NCBI GenBank assembly: GCA_937871785.1
Contig: CALMON010000071.1
Span: 1 to 34,058 of the forward strand
Direction: 5' to 3'
Length of the DNA stretch: 34,058 nucleotides
Source: an uncultured Granulicella sp.
GTDB taxonomy: Bacteria; Acidobacteriota; Terriglobia; Terriglobales; Acidobacteriaceae
Each line of letters begins with the position of its first letter. Position 1 is the first letter of the stretch. The translations under genes and the position numbers were made by a program. Below are positions 15,497-24,369 of this stretch, one piece after another. The notes below the pieces were generated by a model that made no database searches, was not told the DNA's origin, and saw only the letters and a program-made list of their open reading frames with translations.

Positions 15497-15547
15497 AAAA
15501 CGCAGCACGGCACGCCTTTGTTTTGTCAGGGTGTGCTTCCCCGTAAC

Positions 15548-15583
15548 AAGCAAAGCCCCTGGATAGATCCAGGGGCTTTGCTT
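15548..15583 (+). terminator. Strong intrinsic terminator after the FAH-family gene
   Basis: A perfect long stem (AAGCAAAGCCCCTGGAT, 15548-15564, with ATCCAGGGGCTTTGCTT, 15567-15583) ends in a T-containing tail. It is 51 bp past the FAH-family stop. The symmetrical AAGC/GCTT ends allow action on both strands, but only the plus-strand gene ends here. Confidence 0.9.
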
Positions 15584-15980
15584 TGATTGCCGGAAATGGC
15601 GCTTCAAGCCCCGGAGCCACGGCCGATGCTACCGAAGACGAGCCGTTGTAAATTTTGAAGCCTGCAGCGCAAAAGTATGTTTATATAAAGTGGAAGCGCA
15701 TAACCCTTTTCCAGGTTTCACAGTATCCGACCGGCCTTGCGCTTACCAGCCGGCCTGACGTGATCCGCAAGATCGACCCACCAGTAGAGCAGCTTCAGCA
15801 CCGCACATGCAGTTTGCACCTGGTTTCCCGTTCACCCGGCCGTAGAAACTCTGTACGGAAATACCTGCTTCCAAGCCGTTTCACCGGCCAGCATGCAGCA
15901 GCATATTTGTCGTTAGTGGCGCCTTCAGCACTTTCTTACTGTTTCGACATCCTGATCTCACCGGGTCCGAGGTTTTCGGC
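15584..15980. other. Intergenic region upstream of the cytochrome/DUF1549 module
   Basis: About 400 bp without a convincing gene. A short A+T-rich patch at 15648-15690 contains TTGAAG (15655-15660) and TATGTT/TATATA (15676-15687), a possible promoter with poor spacing, about 290 bp before the next start. An ORF covering 15655-16110 in another frame has no recognisable family and overlaps the real gene start, so I do not call it. A long 5' leader is possible. Confidence 0.35.
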
Positions 15981-18887
15981 ATGGCACGCTTGTATGCACG
16001 AAGTGTATCGCTTACCGCCTTTTCCGCATGCCTGGTGGTGGTGCTCGTCCCCGTTCTTTCCGCGCGGGAGCCTGACCCGCCGCCCGCGATCACCTATGCG
16101 CAAACGGTGAAGCCCGTGTTCGACCAGCGGTGCGGCGGTTGCCACATGAACGGCGGGCACGCCGGCGGGCTGAAGCTCGACACGTTTGAGCTGATGATGA
16201 AGGGCGGCGAGGACGGACCGGTGGTGGCGCTCGGCGACCCTGGGTCCAGCATGCTCGTCAAGGCGATCCATTACGACGATCCTTCCATGCAAATGCCGCC
16301 GAAAGAAAAGCTTTCGGACCACGACATCCTGGTGATCGAAACCTGGATCAAGACGACCGCGAAAGCCTCGTCGCCAGCGCCGAACGCAGACCCGGGCCCG
16401 CCTTCGCCGGCAGCCGCGCTTGCCTCAACACCTCCCTCAGTCTCCTCCCTTCCGCCGACGCACGCATCCGTCGCGGTGAGCCCCACCCCGTCCGCGCCGA
16501 AGCCGGTCGCCTCACAAGCACCAACACCCCCGGAGCATAAGCCGGGAACTCCCGCCGAAGCCGCGCCATCCTTCTCCTTACTGACGGTGTCTGGCCCGGT
16601 ACCGCCCAAACTCGCTGCCGAGCAGGAGCAGTTTTTCGAGACCAGCATCCGTCCGGTTCTGGTCGGGAGTTGTTACTCGTGCCATGGCAGCGCGGCTAAA
16701 GGCGGTCTGCGTCTGGACTCGCGCAGGGCCGTGCTGCAGGGCGGCAAGGATGGGCCGGTAGTGGTGCCGGGACACCCGGAAAGCAGCATGCTGACCAGTG
16801 CGATCCACTACGCGGATACGCGCCTGCAGATGCCGCCGCGAGGCTCGCTGACAGCGCAGCAGATTGCCGACTTCGATGCCTGGATCAGGATGGGCCTGCC
16901 CTGGCCCGCCACCGACACCGGACCGGCGCGCACCGTGGTCAGCGCGGCCGACCGGCAGTTCTGGTCGTTCAGGCCCCCTGTGCGTCCCGCCGTGCCGGCG
17001 ACGAAAAGTGCGTGGGTGGAAACCGACATCGACCGTTTCGTCTGGGCCAAAATGGACGAAAAGGGGCTGAAGGCCAACCCCGATGCGGACAAGCGCACCT
17101 TGCTCCGCCGTGTGACGTACGACCTTACGGGCCTTCCGCCCACACCGACCGAGATGAGTGCATTTCTCGCCGATAAATCCGCCGACGCCTACAAGAAAGT
17201 CGTGTACCGGCTGCTGGCCTCGCGGGAATACGGCGACCGCTGGGGACGCATGTGGCTCGACGTTGTGCGCTACGCCGACACCAGCGGCTCCGATGGTGAC
17301 TTTCCCATCCCCCAGGCCGCCAAGTATCGCGACTATGTGATCGACGCGATGAACTCCGACAAGCCCTACGATCAGTTCATCCGCGAGCAGATTGCGGGCG
17401 ACCTGCTGCCCGCGAGTACCGAACAGCAGCACTGGAATTCCGTGATCGCGACCGGGTACCTGGCCAACGCTTCGGTATATGACGGCGCTCAGGCGAAGGA
17501 TGCGGTCGATAATGTCGGCTATGCGTTTCTGGGGACGACGATGGCGTGCGCCCGCTGCCACGACCACAAGTACGATCCCATTCCTACGTCCGACTATTAC
17601 GCCATGGTCGGCATCATGAAGAGCACGCATTTTCCGAACTCCGGCGACGATACGACGCGCCTGCAGCAGGAATTTTATGTGCGTGATCCGAAGAAGATGG
17701 AAGCGCCGGAAATCAAGACGTACCAGGCGCAGATGAAGCCGATTCTCAACGCGCTCTACGCCGTGTACAAGCTGCCCGGCACCTATGACGACCTGGTGCC
17801 GCAACTGCAGCGCCGGCGTATGGACCTGCAGGCCCACGCGCCGAAGATGCCGGAAGACGCGTTTGCCGTCAGCGACATGCCGCATCCGGTCGACGCCCAG
17901 GTTGAGGTGCACGGCGACCCGGCAAACCGCGGCGACGAGGTGCCGCGGGGAACCCTGCAGGTGCTTGGCGGCGGTCCCTTGCCGGCCCCCGACAAGGGCA
18001 GCGGCCGCCTCGATCTTGCCAACTGGATTGCCAGCGCGGACAATCCTCTTACCTCGCGCGTCATCGTCAACCGCTTGTGGCAAGGTCATTTTGGCCGTGG
18101 CATTGTGCCCACCCCGAACAACTTCGGGACCCGCGGCGTCGCGCCCAGCAACCAGGCGTTGCTCGATTACCTGGCCACGGAGCTTGTGAAAAAGAAGTGG
18201 TCGCTCAAAGCGCTGCAATACGAAATCGTCACCTCGCATGTGTACCGGCTGGCGACTTCGGAGAACGAGGCGAACGACAACATCGACCCCGACAACGTGT
18301 ACCTGTGGCGTCACAACCGCCAGCGTCTCGACGCCGAAGAGATTCGCGACTCTTTGCTGGCCGACTCGCAACTGCTGGACCACACCCCGGCCGGGCCGCA
18401 CCCGTTTCCGCCTCCGAATGAATGGAATTTTGAGCAGCAAATGCCGTTTACGCCGGACCTGGCCAAGTACGACAACAATCACCGAACGGTCTATATGCTG
18501 GTGCAGCGAAACGTGAAAAACCGCTACATGACGTTGTTCGATGGGGCCGACGGCCTGACCAGCACCGATCAGCGCAGCAGCAGCCTCACGCCGCTGCAGG
18601 CCCTCTACTTTATGAATGGCGACTTCCCGATGCATTGTTCGGAAAGCTTCGCCGGCAGCCTGGACAAGCAGGAGGCCAACGATCAGCGTCGTATCGATCA
18701 GGCGTATCGAACGATTTATGGACGAGCGCCCGACCGTGTGGAAATGACGCAATCGATGCGTTTCGTGCAACAACTCACCGACAAGTACGTGGCCGGCAAC
18801 GTGACGCCGGAGGCCGCGCATGAGAAAGCGCTGTCGCACCTTCTGCTGTCCATGTTTTCCAGTAATGAGTTCATGTTTGTGGAGTAA
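15981..18887 (+). CDS. Double PSCyt1 cytochrome c + DUF1549 + DUF1553 (PSD1) protein
   Basis: This 968-residue protein starts with a Sec signal peptide (SLTAFSACLVVVLVPVLSAR). Two planctomycete-type cytochrome c domains follow: haem motif CGGCH at residues 51-55 with distal MQMPP, and CYSCH at 231-235 with LQMPP. A Pro/Ala/Ser-rich linker of about 80 residues (roughly 125-205) joins them. The DUF1549 region starts near residue 350 (IDRFVWAKMDEKGL, LTGLPPTPTEM) and holds a third CxxCH, CARCHDHKYDPI, at 523. The DUF1553 region (NPLTSRVIVNRLWQGHFGRG, FGTRGVAPSN) fills the C-terminal third. Family function is not established; exported redox enzymology on polymers or sulfated compounds has been proposed. 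Most members carry one PSCyt1 domain, so the doubling is notable. The ATG at 15981 follows GAGG by 8 bases. The DUF1501 partner starts 12 bases after its stop. Confidence 0.92.
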   Translation: MARLYARSVSLTAFSACLVVVLVPVLSAREPDPPPAITYAQTVKPVFDQRCGGCHMNGGHAGGLKLDTFELMMKGGEDGPVVALGDPGSSMLVKAIHYDDPSMQMPPKEKLSDHDILVIETWIKTTAKASSPAPNADPGPPSPAAALASTPPSVSSLPPTHASVAVSPTPSAPKPVASQAPTPPEHKPGTPAEAAPSFSLLTVSGPVPPKLAAEQEQFFETSIRPVLVGSCYSCHGSAAKGGLRLDSRRAVLQGGKDGPVVVPGHPESSMLTSAIHYADTRLQMPPRGSLTAQQIADFDAWIRMGLPWPATDTGPARTVVSAADRQFWSFRPPVRPAVPATKSAWVETDIDRFVWAKMDEKGLKANPDADKRTLLRRVTYDLTGLPPTPTEMSAFLADKSADAYKKVVYRLLASREYGDRWGRMWLDVVRYADTSGSDGDFPIPQAAKYRDYVIDAMNSDKPYDQFIREQIAGDLLPASTEQQHWNSVIATGYLANASVYDGAQAKDAVDNVGYAFLGTTMACARCHDHKYDPIPTSDYYAMVGIMKSTHFPNSGDDTTRLQQEFYVRDPKKMEAPEIKTYQAQMKPILNALYAVYKLPGTYDDLVPQLQRRRMDLQAHAPKMPEDAFAVSDMPHPVDAQVEVHGDPANRGDEVPRGTLQVLGGGPLPAPDKGSGRLDLANWIASADNPLTSRVIVNRLWQGHFGRGIVPTPNNFGTRGVAPSNQALLDYLATELVKKKWSLKALQYEIVTSHVYRLATSENEANDNIDPDNVYLWRHNRQRLDAEEIRDSLLADSQLLDHTPAGPHPFPPPNEWNFEQQMPFTPDLAKYDNNHRTVYMLVQRNVKNRYMTLFDGADGLTSTDQRSSSLTPLQALYFMNGDFPMHCSESFAGSLDKQEANDQRRIDQAYRTIYGRAPDRVEMTQSMRFVQQLTDKYVAGNVTPEAAHEKALSHLLLSMFSSNEFMFVE

Positions 18888-18899
18888 GGGAGAAGACCT

Positions 18900-20279
18900 A
18901 TGTCTATCTTGAAACAGCCTTCGCGCCGTACGTTCATCCAGTCGCTGGCCGGTGCCGGTATGCTTCTGCCCGGTATGTTGCATGAGCTGATGGCGGAAAC
19001 CGTGAAGGCGCCGGAACCGGCGAACCCGCTTGCCCCGAAAGCGCCGATGTTTGCGGCCCGGGCGAAGAGCGTCATCTTTTTGTATATGAGCGGCGGCGTT
19101 TCGCACGTCGATACCTTCGACCCTAAACCGAAGCTCCAGGCCAGCCATCACCAGGCCTACAAGGATACGTTCCTCCATGCGTCGCCATGGAGCTTCAAAC
19201 GCTATGCCAAATGCGATACGGAAGTGAGCGAGCTTTTCCCGCATGTCGGCGGCATGATGGATGACATCGCGCTGATCCGGTCGATGCACAACGACATCCC
19301 CAATCATCCGCAGGCCGTGTTGCAAATTCATGGTGGCTCCACTGTTGAAACCCGGCCCAGCATGGGCTCCTGGATGAGCTATGGGCTGGGCACGGTCAAC
19401 CAGGAGCTTCCGTCGTTTGTGGTTCTTGCGCCCGAAATTCCGTACGGCGGCGGTGCCTGCTGGGACAACAGCTTTCTCCCGGCCTGCCATCAGGGCGTCC
19501 GCGTGATTCCCGGGCAGGAAGCGATCCCCAACATGACGCCGCGCAGCTCCCTTGAAGTGCAGGACATGGACCTGGGCATGATCGACTTTTTCAATCGCCG
19601 CAATCTTGCCCAGCACGACAACGACAAAACCCTGGCCGCGCGCGTGAAGACCTTTGAAACAGCCGCGGGCATGCAAAAGCAGGCGCCCGACGTCTTCGAT
19701 CTGAGCAAGGAGTCGGACGCGACGCTGGCCCTCTACGGCATCGATCGCCATACGAAGAAAGGCTTCGGGTGGCAGTGCCTGATGGCTCGCAGGCTAGCCG
19801 AGCGCGGCGTTCGTTTTGTCGAGTTGATCGACGCCGGCTCGGACAAGTACACCAATTGGGACTCGCATCTCGACATCAAAATGCACGCCACACAGGCCCG
19901 CAAGGTCGATCTGCCGATTGCCGGCCTGTTGAAGGATTTGAAGTCGCGCGGCATGTTGGAAGACACGCTCGTCGTCTGGACAACCGAGTTTGGCCGCAAG
20001 CCCGGGGACGGTTCACCCGATGAAGAAGGGCGTACGCATTGGTCGAAAGCCTACTCGTCCTGGATGGCGGGCGGCGGCATCAAGGGCGGCATGGTCTACG
20101 GGGAAACGGACGACTTCGGTTTCGAGACGGTCAAGGATTCCTGCGACATTCATGACTTTCAGGCCACCATCCTGCACCAGATGGGGCTCGACCACAAGAA
20201 GCTCACCTATCGCCACGCGGGCCGGGACTATCGCCTGACGGATGTCTCGGGGCGGGTGGTGACGGAAATACTTGCCTGA
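18900..20279 (+). CDS. DUF1501 protein, Tat-exported
   Basis: This 459-residue protein begins with a twin-arginine signal (SRRTFIQSLAGAGMLLPGM), so it is exported folded. The DUF1501 domain is related to sulfatase/alkaline-phosphatase folds. Visible motifs are FLYMSGGVSHVDTFDPKPKL, IRSMHNDIPNHPQA, the central CLMARRLAERGVRFVEL, WTTEFGRKPGDG and the closing HQMGLDHKKLTYRHAGRD. The biochemical role is unknown. DUF1501 genes nearly always sit beside DUF1549/DUF1553 genes in Planctomycetes, Verrucomicrobia and Acidobacteriota, and the 12-base gap here, with an AAGGGAGA site, fits translational coupling. The two products probably act together in the periplasm. Confidence 0.92.
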   Translation: MSILKQPSRRTFIQSLAGAGMLLPGMLHELMAETVKAPEPANPLAPKAPMFAARAKSVIFLYMSGGVSHVDTFDPKPKLQASHHQAYKDTFLHASPWSFKRYAKCDTEVSELFPHVGGMMDDIALIRSMHNDIPNHPQAVLQIHGGSTVETRPSMGSWMSYGLGTVNQELPSFVVLAPEIPYGGGACWDNSFLPACHQGVRVIPGQEAIPNMTPRSSLEVQDMDLGMIDFFNRRNLAQHDNDKTLAARVKTFETAAGMQKQAPDVFDLSKESDATLALYGIDRHTKKGFGWQCLMARRLAERGVRFVELIDAGSDKYTNWDSHLDIKMHATQARKVDLPIAGLLKDLKSRGMLEDTLVVWTTEFGRKPGDGSPDEEGRTHWSKAYSSWMAGGGIKGGMVYGETDDFGFETVKDSCDIHDFQATILHQMGLDHKKLTYRHAGRDYRLTDVSGRVVTEILA

Positions 20280-20348
20280 AGGTGAGCGCTGTCGGCAAGG
20301 GCCACCGTCCAGATCTGTCCACGCAATGAAAGCTGCTTCAGGAGGTCG

Positions 20349-20762
20349 ATGCGCAAGTACATCGGTATGGGTGTTGGTGGTCTGTGTATCGTCACGATGC
20401 TTCGCCTGGGCGCAACACAAGCGTTCGCCAGCTCGCAGCAGCCCGTGAACGCCGCGGATCCGGCGTTTTACAAAGCGAGTGTCGCCCCGATTCTGCAGGC
20501 GAACTGCGTGCGTTGTCATGGCGGTCTTAACCATCGGGGCGGGTATTCCATGGACAGCCGCGCCTCCCTGCTCAAGGGCGGTGGAACCGGCCCCGCGATC
20601 GTTCCAGGTCATCCCGAGCAGAGCTACCTGATGAAGCTCGTGACGCAGCACGCGCTGGGCGGCGACGATCATCCCATGCCACCGAAAGGCAAGCTTTCCG
20701 ACGCCGACCTTCTTGTGCTGGAGCAGTGGATTCGCGCGGGCGCAGCCGTTCCGACTTCGTAG
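20349..20762 (+). CDS. Small exported monohaem cytochrome (PSCyt1-like)
   Basis: This 137-residue protein has a signal peptide (GVGGLCIVTMLRLGATQAFA) and a single PSCyt1-type cytochrome c domain. The haem motif is CVRCH at residues 53-57 and the probable distal ligand is Met110 in HPMPPKGKLSD. The pattern DSRASLLKGG..GPAIVPGHPE is the same as in the two domains of the DUF1549/1553 protein, so it may be their electron-transfer partner. AGGAGG lies only 3 bases before the ATG, which is shorter than normal and may lower translation; a Met six codons later would lose the charged start of the signal peptide. It lies 69 bp after the DUF1501 gene. Confidence 0.88.
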   Translation: MRKYIGMGVGGLCIVTMLRLGATQAFASSQQPVNAADPAFYKASVAPILQANCVRCHGGLNHRGGYSMDSRASLLKGGGTGPAIVPGHPEQSYLMKLVTQHALGGDDHPMPPKGKLSDADLLVLEQWIRAGAAVPTS

Positions 20763-20897
20763 CTACCCTTTGCTCCGTGGCCGGAAGGGACGACGGTAGA
20801 TGGTATAAAAGCCATACTCCACGCGTTCTCCACGGCACGGCCGGTTACAGAAGCATGCTTTCGGCGACACCGCCATCTGCAGCAAACATGAGGTTCT

Positions 20898-22205
20898 ATG
20901 CGCAGTCGCCTTGAACAATACTTCCGCCTGGCCGACTTGCAGACAAGCTGGCGGACGGAGATGCTGGCCGGCCTGACGACCTTTGTCACCATGGCCTACA
21001 TCGTGTTCGTGAACCCGGCGATTCTTTCGCAAACAGGGATGCCGGTCGCCGCCGTCACCATTGCGACCTGCCTGTGTGCCGGCGTCGGCTCCATCCTGAT
21101 GGGGGTTCTGGCAAACTACCCTCTGGCCCTCGCGCCGGGCATGGGTTTGAACGCCTACTTCACCTACACCGTCGTCAAGGGCATGGGTGTTCCGTGGCAA
21201 ACGGCGCTGGGCGCCGTGTTTCTTTCGGGCATCATCTTTCTCTTGCTCACCGTCGGCGGCCTTCGGCAGAAGCTGGTGGGCGGCATCCCGCATCAGCTTC
21301 ATGCGTCGCTCGCGGGTGGCATCGGGCTCTTTATTGCGTTCATCGGTTTGCGCAACTCGGGCATCATTGTGCCCAGCGCGGCGACGACCGTGACGCTTGG
21401 TAACATGCATGCCCCGGGCGTGCTGCTGGCGCTGTTTGGCGTGGTGCTGATCGCCGTTCTGCAAGTGTTCCAGGTGCGGGCCTCCATGCTGATCGGCGTG
21501 CTGACGACCACGCTGCTCGGCGTTCTGTGCGGCCAGGTGCATTGGCATCCGACGTTCGTTTCGGTGACCGCCATTCGCGCGACGGCGTTTCATCTGGACC
21601 TGCGCGGTGCGCTCCGGATGAACGCGCTTGAAATCATCTTCGTCTTCCTCTTTGTAGACCTGTTCGACAATATCGGCACCCTGGTCGCCGTTACCGAGCG
21701 CGCTGGGCTCATTTCGGCCGATCACACCATCCCGCGCCTGAACCGCATCTTCTTCGCCGACGCCGCCTCCACCGTCTTCGGTTCACTGGCCGGCACCTCT
21801 ACCGTGACGAGCTACATTGAAAGCGCCGCCGGGGTTGCGGCCGGTGGGCGAAGCGGCGTGACCGCGATCACCACGGGCGTGCTCTTTCTCATCTCCATGT
21901 TTGTCGCGCCCGTGGTCGGCGCGATTCCCGACTTCGCCACCGCCCCCGCGCTGATTCTTGTCGGCGCGCTCATGGTGGCGAGCGCCGCGCGCATCGACTG
22001 GAACGATCCTCGCGTCGCCGTCCCCTCGTTCCTGACGATCATCACCGTTCCCCTCACCTATTCGATCGCGACCGGGCTGAGCTTCGGCATCATCAGTTTC
22101 GCTCTGATTGAGGTTGCAACGGGCCGCGCGGAGCGTAAACACTGGATGCTGTACACGCTGGCCCTCTTGTTCTCGCTTCGCTTCGTGTACCTGTCTGCGG
22201 GCTAA
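20898..22205 (+). CDS. NCS2 family purine permease (AzgA/PbuG-like)
   Basis: This 435-residue transporter has about 12-14 membrane helices. It belongs to the AzgA-like branch of nucleobase:cation symporter 2, which imports hypoxanthine, guanine or adenine with protons. Supporting motifs are TEMLAGLTTFVTMAYIVFVNP, NYPLALAPGMGLNAYF, LFVDLFDNIGTLVAV and TSTVTSYIESAAGVAAGGRSG. Length and ends are normal. The ATG at 20898 has GAGG about 5 bases upstream. The 135-bp gap before it contains TATAAA within ATGGTATAAAAGCCAT at 20808-20823, a possible promoter element; I see no purine riboswitch core. The nucleoside hydrolase and amidohydrolase further right make purine salvage a sensible context (inference). 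Confidence 0.92.
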   Translation: MRSRLEQYFRLADLQTSWRTEMLAGLTTFVTMAYIVFVNPAILSQTGMPVAAVTIATCLCAGVGSILMGVLANYPLALAPGMGLNAYFTYTVVKGMGVPWQTALGAVFLSGIIFLLLTVGGLRQKLVGGIPHQLHASLAGGIGLFIAFIGLRNSGIIVPSAATTVTLGNMHAPGVLLALFGVVLIAVLQVFQVRASMLIGVLTTTLLGVLCGQVHWHPTFVSVTAIRATAFHLDLRGALRMNALEIIFVFLFVDLFDNIGTLVAVTERAGLISADHTIPRLNRIFFADAASTVFGSLAGTSTVTSYIESAAGVAAGGRSGVTAITTGVLFLISMFVAPVVGAIPDFATAPALILVGALMVASAARIDWNDPRVAVPSFLTIITVPLTYSIATGLSFGIISFALIEVATGRAERKHWMLYTLALLFSLRFVYLSAG

Positions 22206-22269
22206 ATGCAACCATCCCGCTGTCTTTGCTTGCAGCTCCATTGTCGATTTCCTTTCTGGGAGAACCCTT

Positions 22270-23652
22270 ATGCTGCTCCACTCTTTCATCTTCCCGCGGG
22301 CAGGGGCGATGGCTGCCTTGATTCTGGCGTCGTTCGTGATGGGAGGCGCAGGAAACCCGCCTCGGGTCTATCCCACGGGTGTCACCGTCTACGATCCGGC
22401 GCGCGCGTACAACAGCTTTATCAGCTTCAGCGGAGCCGATGGAAACACGCACCTGATCGACATGGATGGCAACGAGGTGCATCGGTGGCCGCACGAAGGG
22501 CTTCCCGGAGACGTGATCGATCCGCGGCTCGTTGGCGGCGCGCGCGGCCATGTGCTGCTGCAGCTAAGCCGCAACGATGACCCGCGCGGTGGCATCTTCA
22601 CGAACAAAACGGTAGGCGAGCTCGACTGGGCAGGGCAGCCGGTCTGGACGTGGGGCGGCGAGGCTCCGGGAGGTTCGGCGCGGCAGAACCATGACTGGGC
22701 TCGGTTGCCCAATGGCAACACGCTGCTGCTGGTGGCGATTCCCCATGCGGTGAAAGAGATTGGCCCGAAAGAGATTGGCGACCAGGCTATCTACGAGGTC
22801 GCCCCTGACGGCAGGCTGCTTTGGAGCTGGGTAGCCGGAGACCACCTGCAGGACTTCGGCTTCTCGAAAGAAGGACTAGCGTACCTCCGCGAGCGGGTGA
22901 AGCGAAATCCGCCTGACCCGTATGGCTATCTCGAGATCAACGATATGCAGGTTCTTGGGCCCAATCGCTGGTTCGATGCGGGAGACGCCCGGTTTGCCCC
23001 GGAAAACATCATGATCGACGCGCGCAAGGGGAACGTCGTCCTGATTGTGGAACGGAAAACGGGCAAGGTCGTTTGGCGGCTCGGGCCTTACTTCCCGGGA
23101 AGCGAGTTTTCCCCCGACCAGCGGATCGGGAACAAGACGGTGCCGCGGGCCGTCGATCAGATCTCGGGGCAGCACAACGCGCACCTCATCGCGAAGGGGC
23201 TGCCGGGAGCGGGCAATCTTCTGCTGTTCGACGATCAAGGCGGCGCCGGCTTTCCGCCGGCACCGCTGGGCATCTATGCCGGTTCGCGGGTGCTTGAAAT
23301 CGATCCGGAAAAGAAGAACATCGTGTGGCAATACACAGGCGAAAACTCCGGCCGGCCGGTGTGGAGCTTCTTCAGCTCCTTCGTCAGCAACGCGCAAAGG
23401 CTTCCAAATGGAAACACGCTCATCGACGAGGGTATGAACGGACGATTTTTCCAGATCACTTCCACGGGAGACATTGTGTGGGAGTATGTGTCGCCATACC
23501 TCAGTCACAGCGAAGTGAATGGCAAACCGTTTACCGGCAGCCTCGTCTATCGCGCCCAGGCGGTACCGTACGACTGGGTGCCCGAAGGCACACCGCACGC
23601 GGAAATCCCGGTTCAGGAGCTCGATGTTACGAGCTTCCACGTAAGCAAGTAA
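22270..23652 (+). CDS. Exported arylsulfotransferase (ASST)-like propeller protein
   Basis: This 460-residue protein starts with a Sec-type signal segment (RAGAMAALILASFVMGGAG). It then shows repeated propeller signatures of the arylsulfotransferase family: THLIDMDGNEVHRW, GELDWAGQPVWTW, QNHDWARLPNGNTLLL, IYEVAPDGRLLWSW, SGQHNAHLIAKG, AQRLPNGNTLIDEG and FFQITSTGDIVWEY. Characterised ASST enzymes move sulfate between phenols in the periplasm using a histidine intermediate. His residues are present in HDWARL and HNAHLI, but I cannot tell which would be catalytic, and many relatives are not proven sulfotransferases. The frame is open to 22108; the ATG at 22270 was chosen because GGGAGA lies 8 bases upstream and the signal peptide follows. 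It lies 64 bp after the permease gene. Confidence 0.82.
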   Translation: MLLHSFIFPRAGAMAALILASFVMGGAGNPPRVYPTGVTVYDPARAYNSFISFSGADGNTHLIDMDGNEVHRWPHEGLPGDVIDPRLVGGARGHVLLQLSRNDDPRGGIFTNKTVGELDWAGQPVWTWGGEAPGGSARQNHDWARLPNGNTLLLVAIPHAVKEIGPKEIGDQAIYEVAPDGRLLWSWVAGDHLQDFGFSKEGLAYLRERVKRNPPDPYGYLEINDMQVLGPNRWFDAGDARFAPENIMIDARKGNVVLIVERKTGKVVWRLGPYFPGSEFSPDQRIGNKTVPRAVDQISGQHNAHLIAKGLPGAGNLLLFDDQGGAGFPPAPLGIYAGSRVLEIDPEKKNIVWQYTGENSGRPVWSFFSSFVSNAQRLPNGNTLIDEGMNGRFFQITSTGDIVWEYVSPYLSHSEVNGKPFTGSLVYRAQAVPYDWVPEGTPHAEIPVQELDVTSFHVSK

Positions 23653-23703
23653 ACGTGCGCTGTATGCCGAAGAAACAGTGCCTCGGAGACCGTGAGGAAA
23701 AGC

Positions 23704-23787
23704 ATGAAACGACCCTGGCATTCGTTTGCGGCGCTGATGGCCGACTTCGACTTCAAGCCCATCAATCTGCGTGCGCTCGATGGGTGA
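23704..23787 (+). CDS. Possible 27-residue small protein or leader peptide
   Basis: The ORF begins ATG at 23704 with GTGAGGAAAA about 8 bases upstream and encodes MKRPWHSFAALMADFDFKP plus eight residues (27 in all) before TGA. The ribosome binding site is good and the gap between the sulfotransferase-like and GNAT genes has no other gene. No family is recognised. It could be chance, a leader peptide, or the remains of a larger gene. Confidence 0.25.
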   Translation: MKRPWHSFAALMADFDFKPINLRALDG

Positions 23788-23852
23788 TCGCGGAGTTTCA
23801 AGCGAAGTACGTCAACATGGGATCGCGCAAAGGAGGCAGGAGAGCTAACGGC

Positions 23853-24356
23853 ATGGACAACATCACAATACGCAACGCACGGGACGGAGATTTTCTAGCG
23901 TGCATCACGCTTTCGCGAGAAGCGTGGCCGCAGTTCAAGGAGCGTGAATCGATCTACCATCTGTTCTGCAAGTTCTTCTCCTCCACCAGCTTCGTCGCCG
24001 AGCGCGCCGACGGTGTGCTGGCGGGCTTTCTCCTCGGCTTCTTGTCGCAGGTCGACGACCGCGAAGCGTACATCCACCTGGTCGTCGTGGATGGCTCCGC
24101 GCGGCGGCAGGGAATGGCCAGCCGGCTGTATGCCGCCTTCTTCGAGGCTGCAGCGCAGGCGACAGGGACACGGCGCGGTGCGGAACGGGTACGGCTGATC
24201 GTCAACCCGGACAATGCGGCCTCGCTGCAGTTTCACGAACGGATGGGCTTCGTGCCCGACACGCCGGGGCCAACCATCCTGCTGGACGGCGTGGTGGCGG
24301 TGAAGGATTACAACGGTCCCGGCATCCACATGGTGCCGTGCGTGCGCGCGTTGTAG
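23853..24356 (+). CDS. GNAT family N-acetyltransferase
   Basis: This 167-residue protein has a full GNAT fold: an opening strand MDNITIRNARDGDFLACI, strands with FLLGFLSQVDDREAYIHLVVVD, the acetyl-CoA-binding motif A in ARRQGMASRLYAAFF (R/Q-x-x-G-x-G/A type), and motif B in NPDNAASLQFHERMGF. The acceptor substrate is unknown. The frame is open far upstream. I chose the ATG at 23853 because AGGAGAG lies 8 bases upstream and the domain starts there; an ATG 12 codons earlier (23817) is in frame but lacks a site. It is convergent with the alpha/beta hydrolase with 13 bp between stops. Confidence 0.9.
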   Translation: MDNITIRNARDGDFLACITLSREAWPQFKERESIYHLFCKFFSSTSFVAERADGVLAGFLLGFLSQVDDREAYIHLVVVDGSARRQGMASRLYAAFFEAAAQATGTRRGAERVRLIVNPDNAASLQFHERMGFVPDTPGPTILLDGVVAVKDYNGPGIHMVPCVRAL

Positions 24357-24369
24357 AAGGCTGCGTGCG

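Noticed and set aside
16578-19751. A 1057-codon open frame on the minus strand opposite the DUF1549/1553 and DUF1501 genes
   Set aside because: Its sequence is rich in His, Arg and Val with no family motif. It mirrors two well-supported genes whose codon bias keeps stops out of the antisense frame.
20763-20897. Purine riboswitch upstream of the NCS2 permease
   Set aside because: Neither the conserved loop pairs nor the three-way junction core can be seen; only a small ATGG/CCAT hairpin is present.
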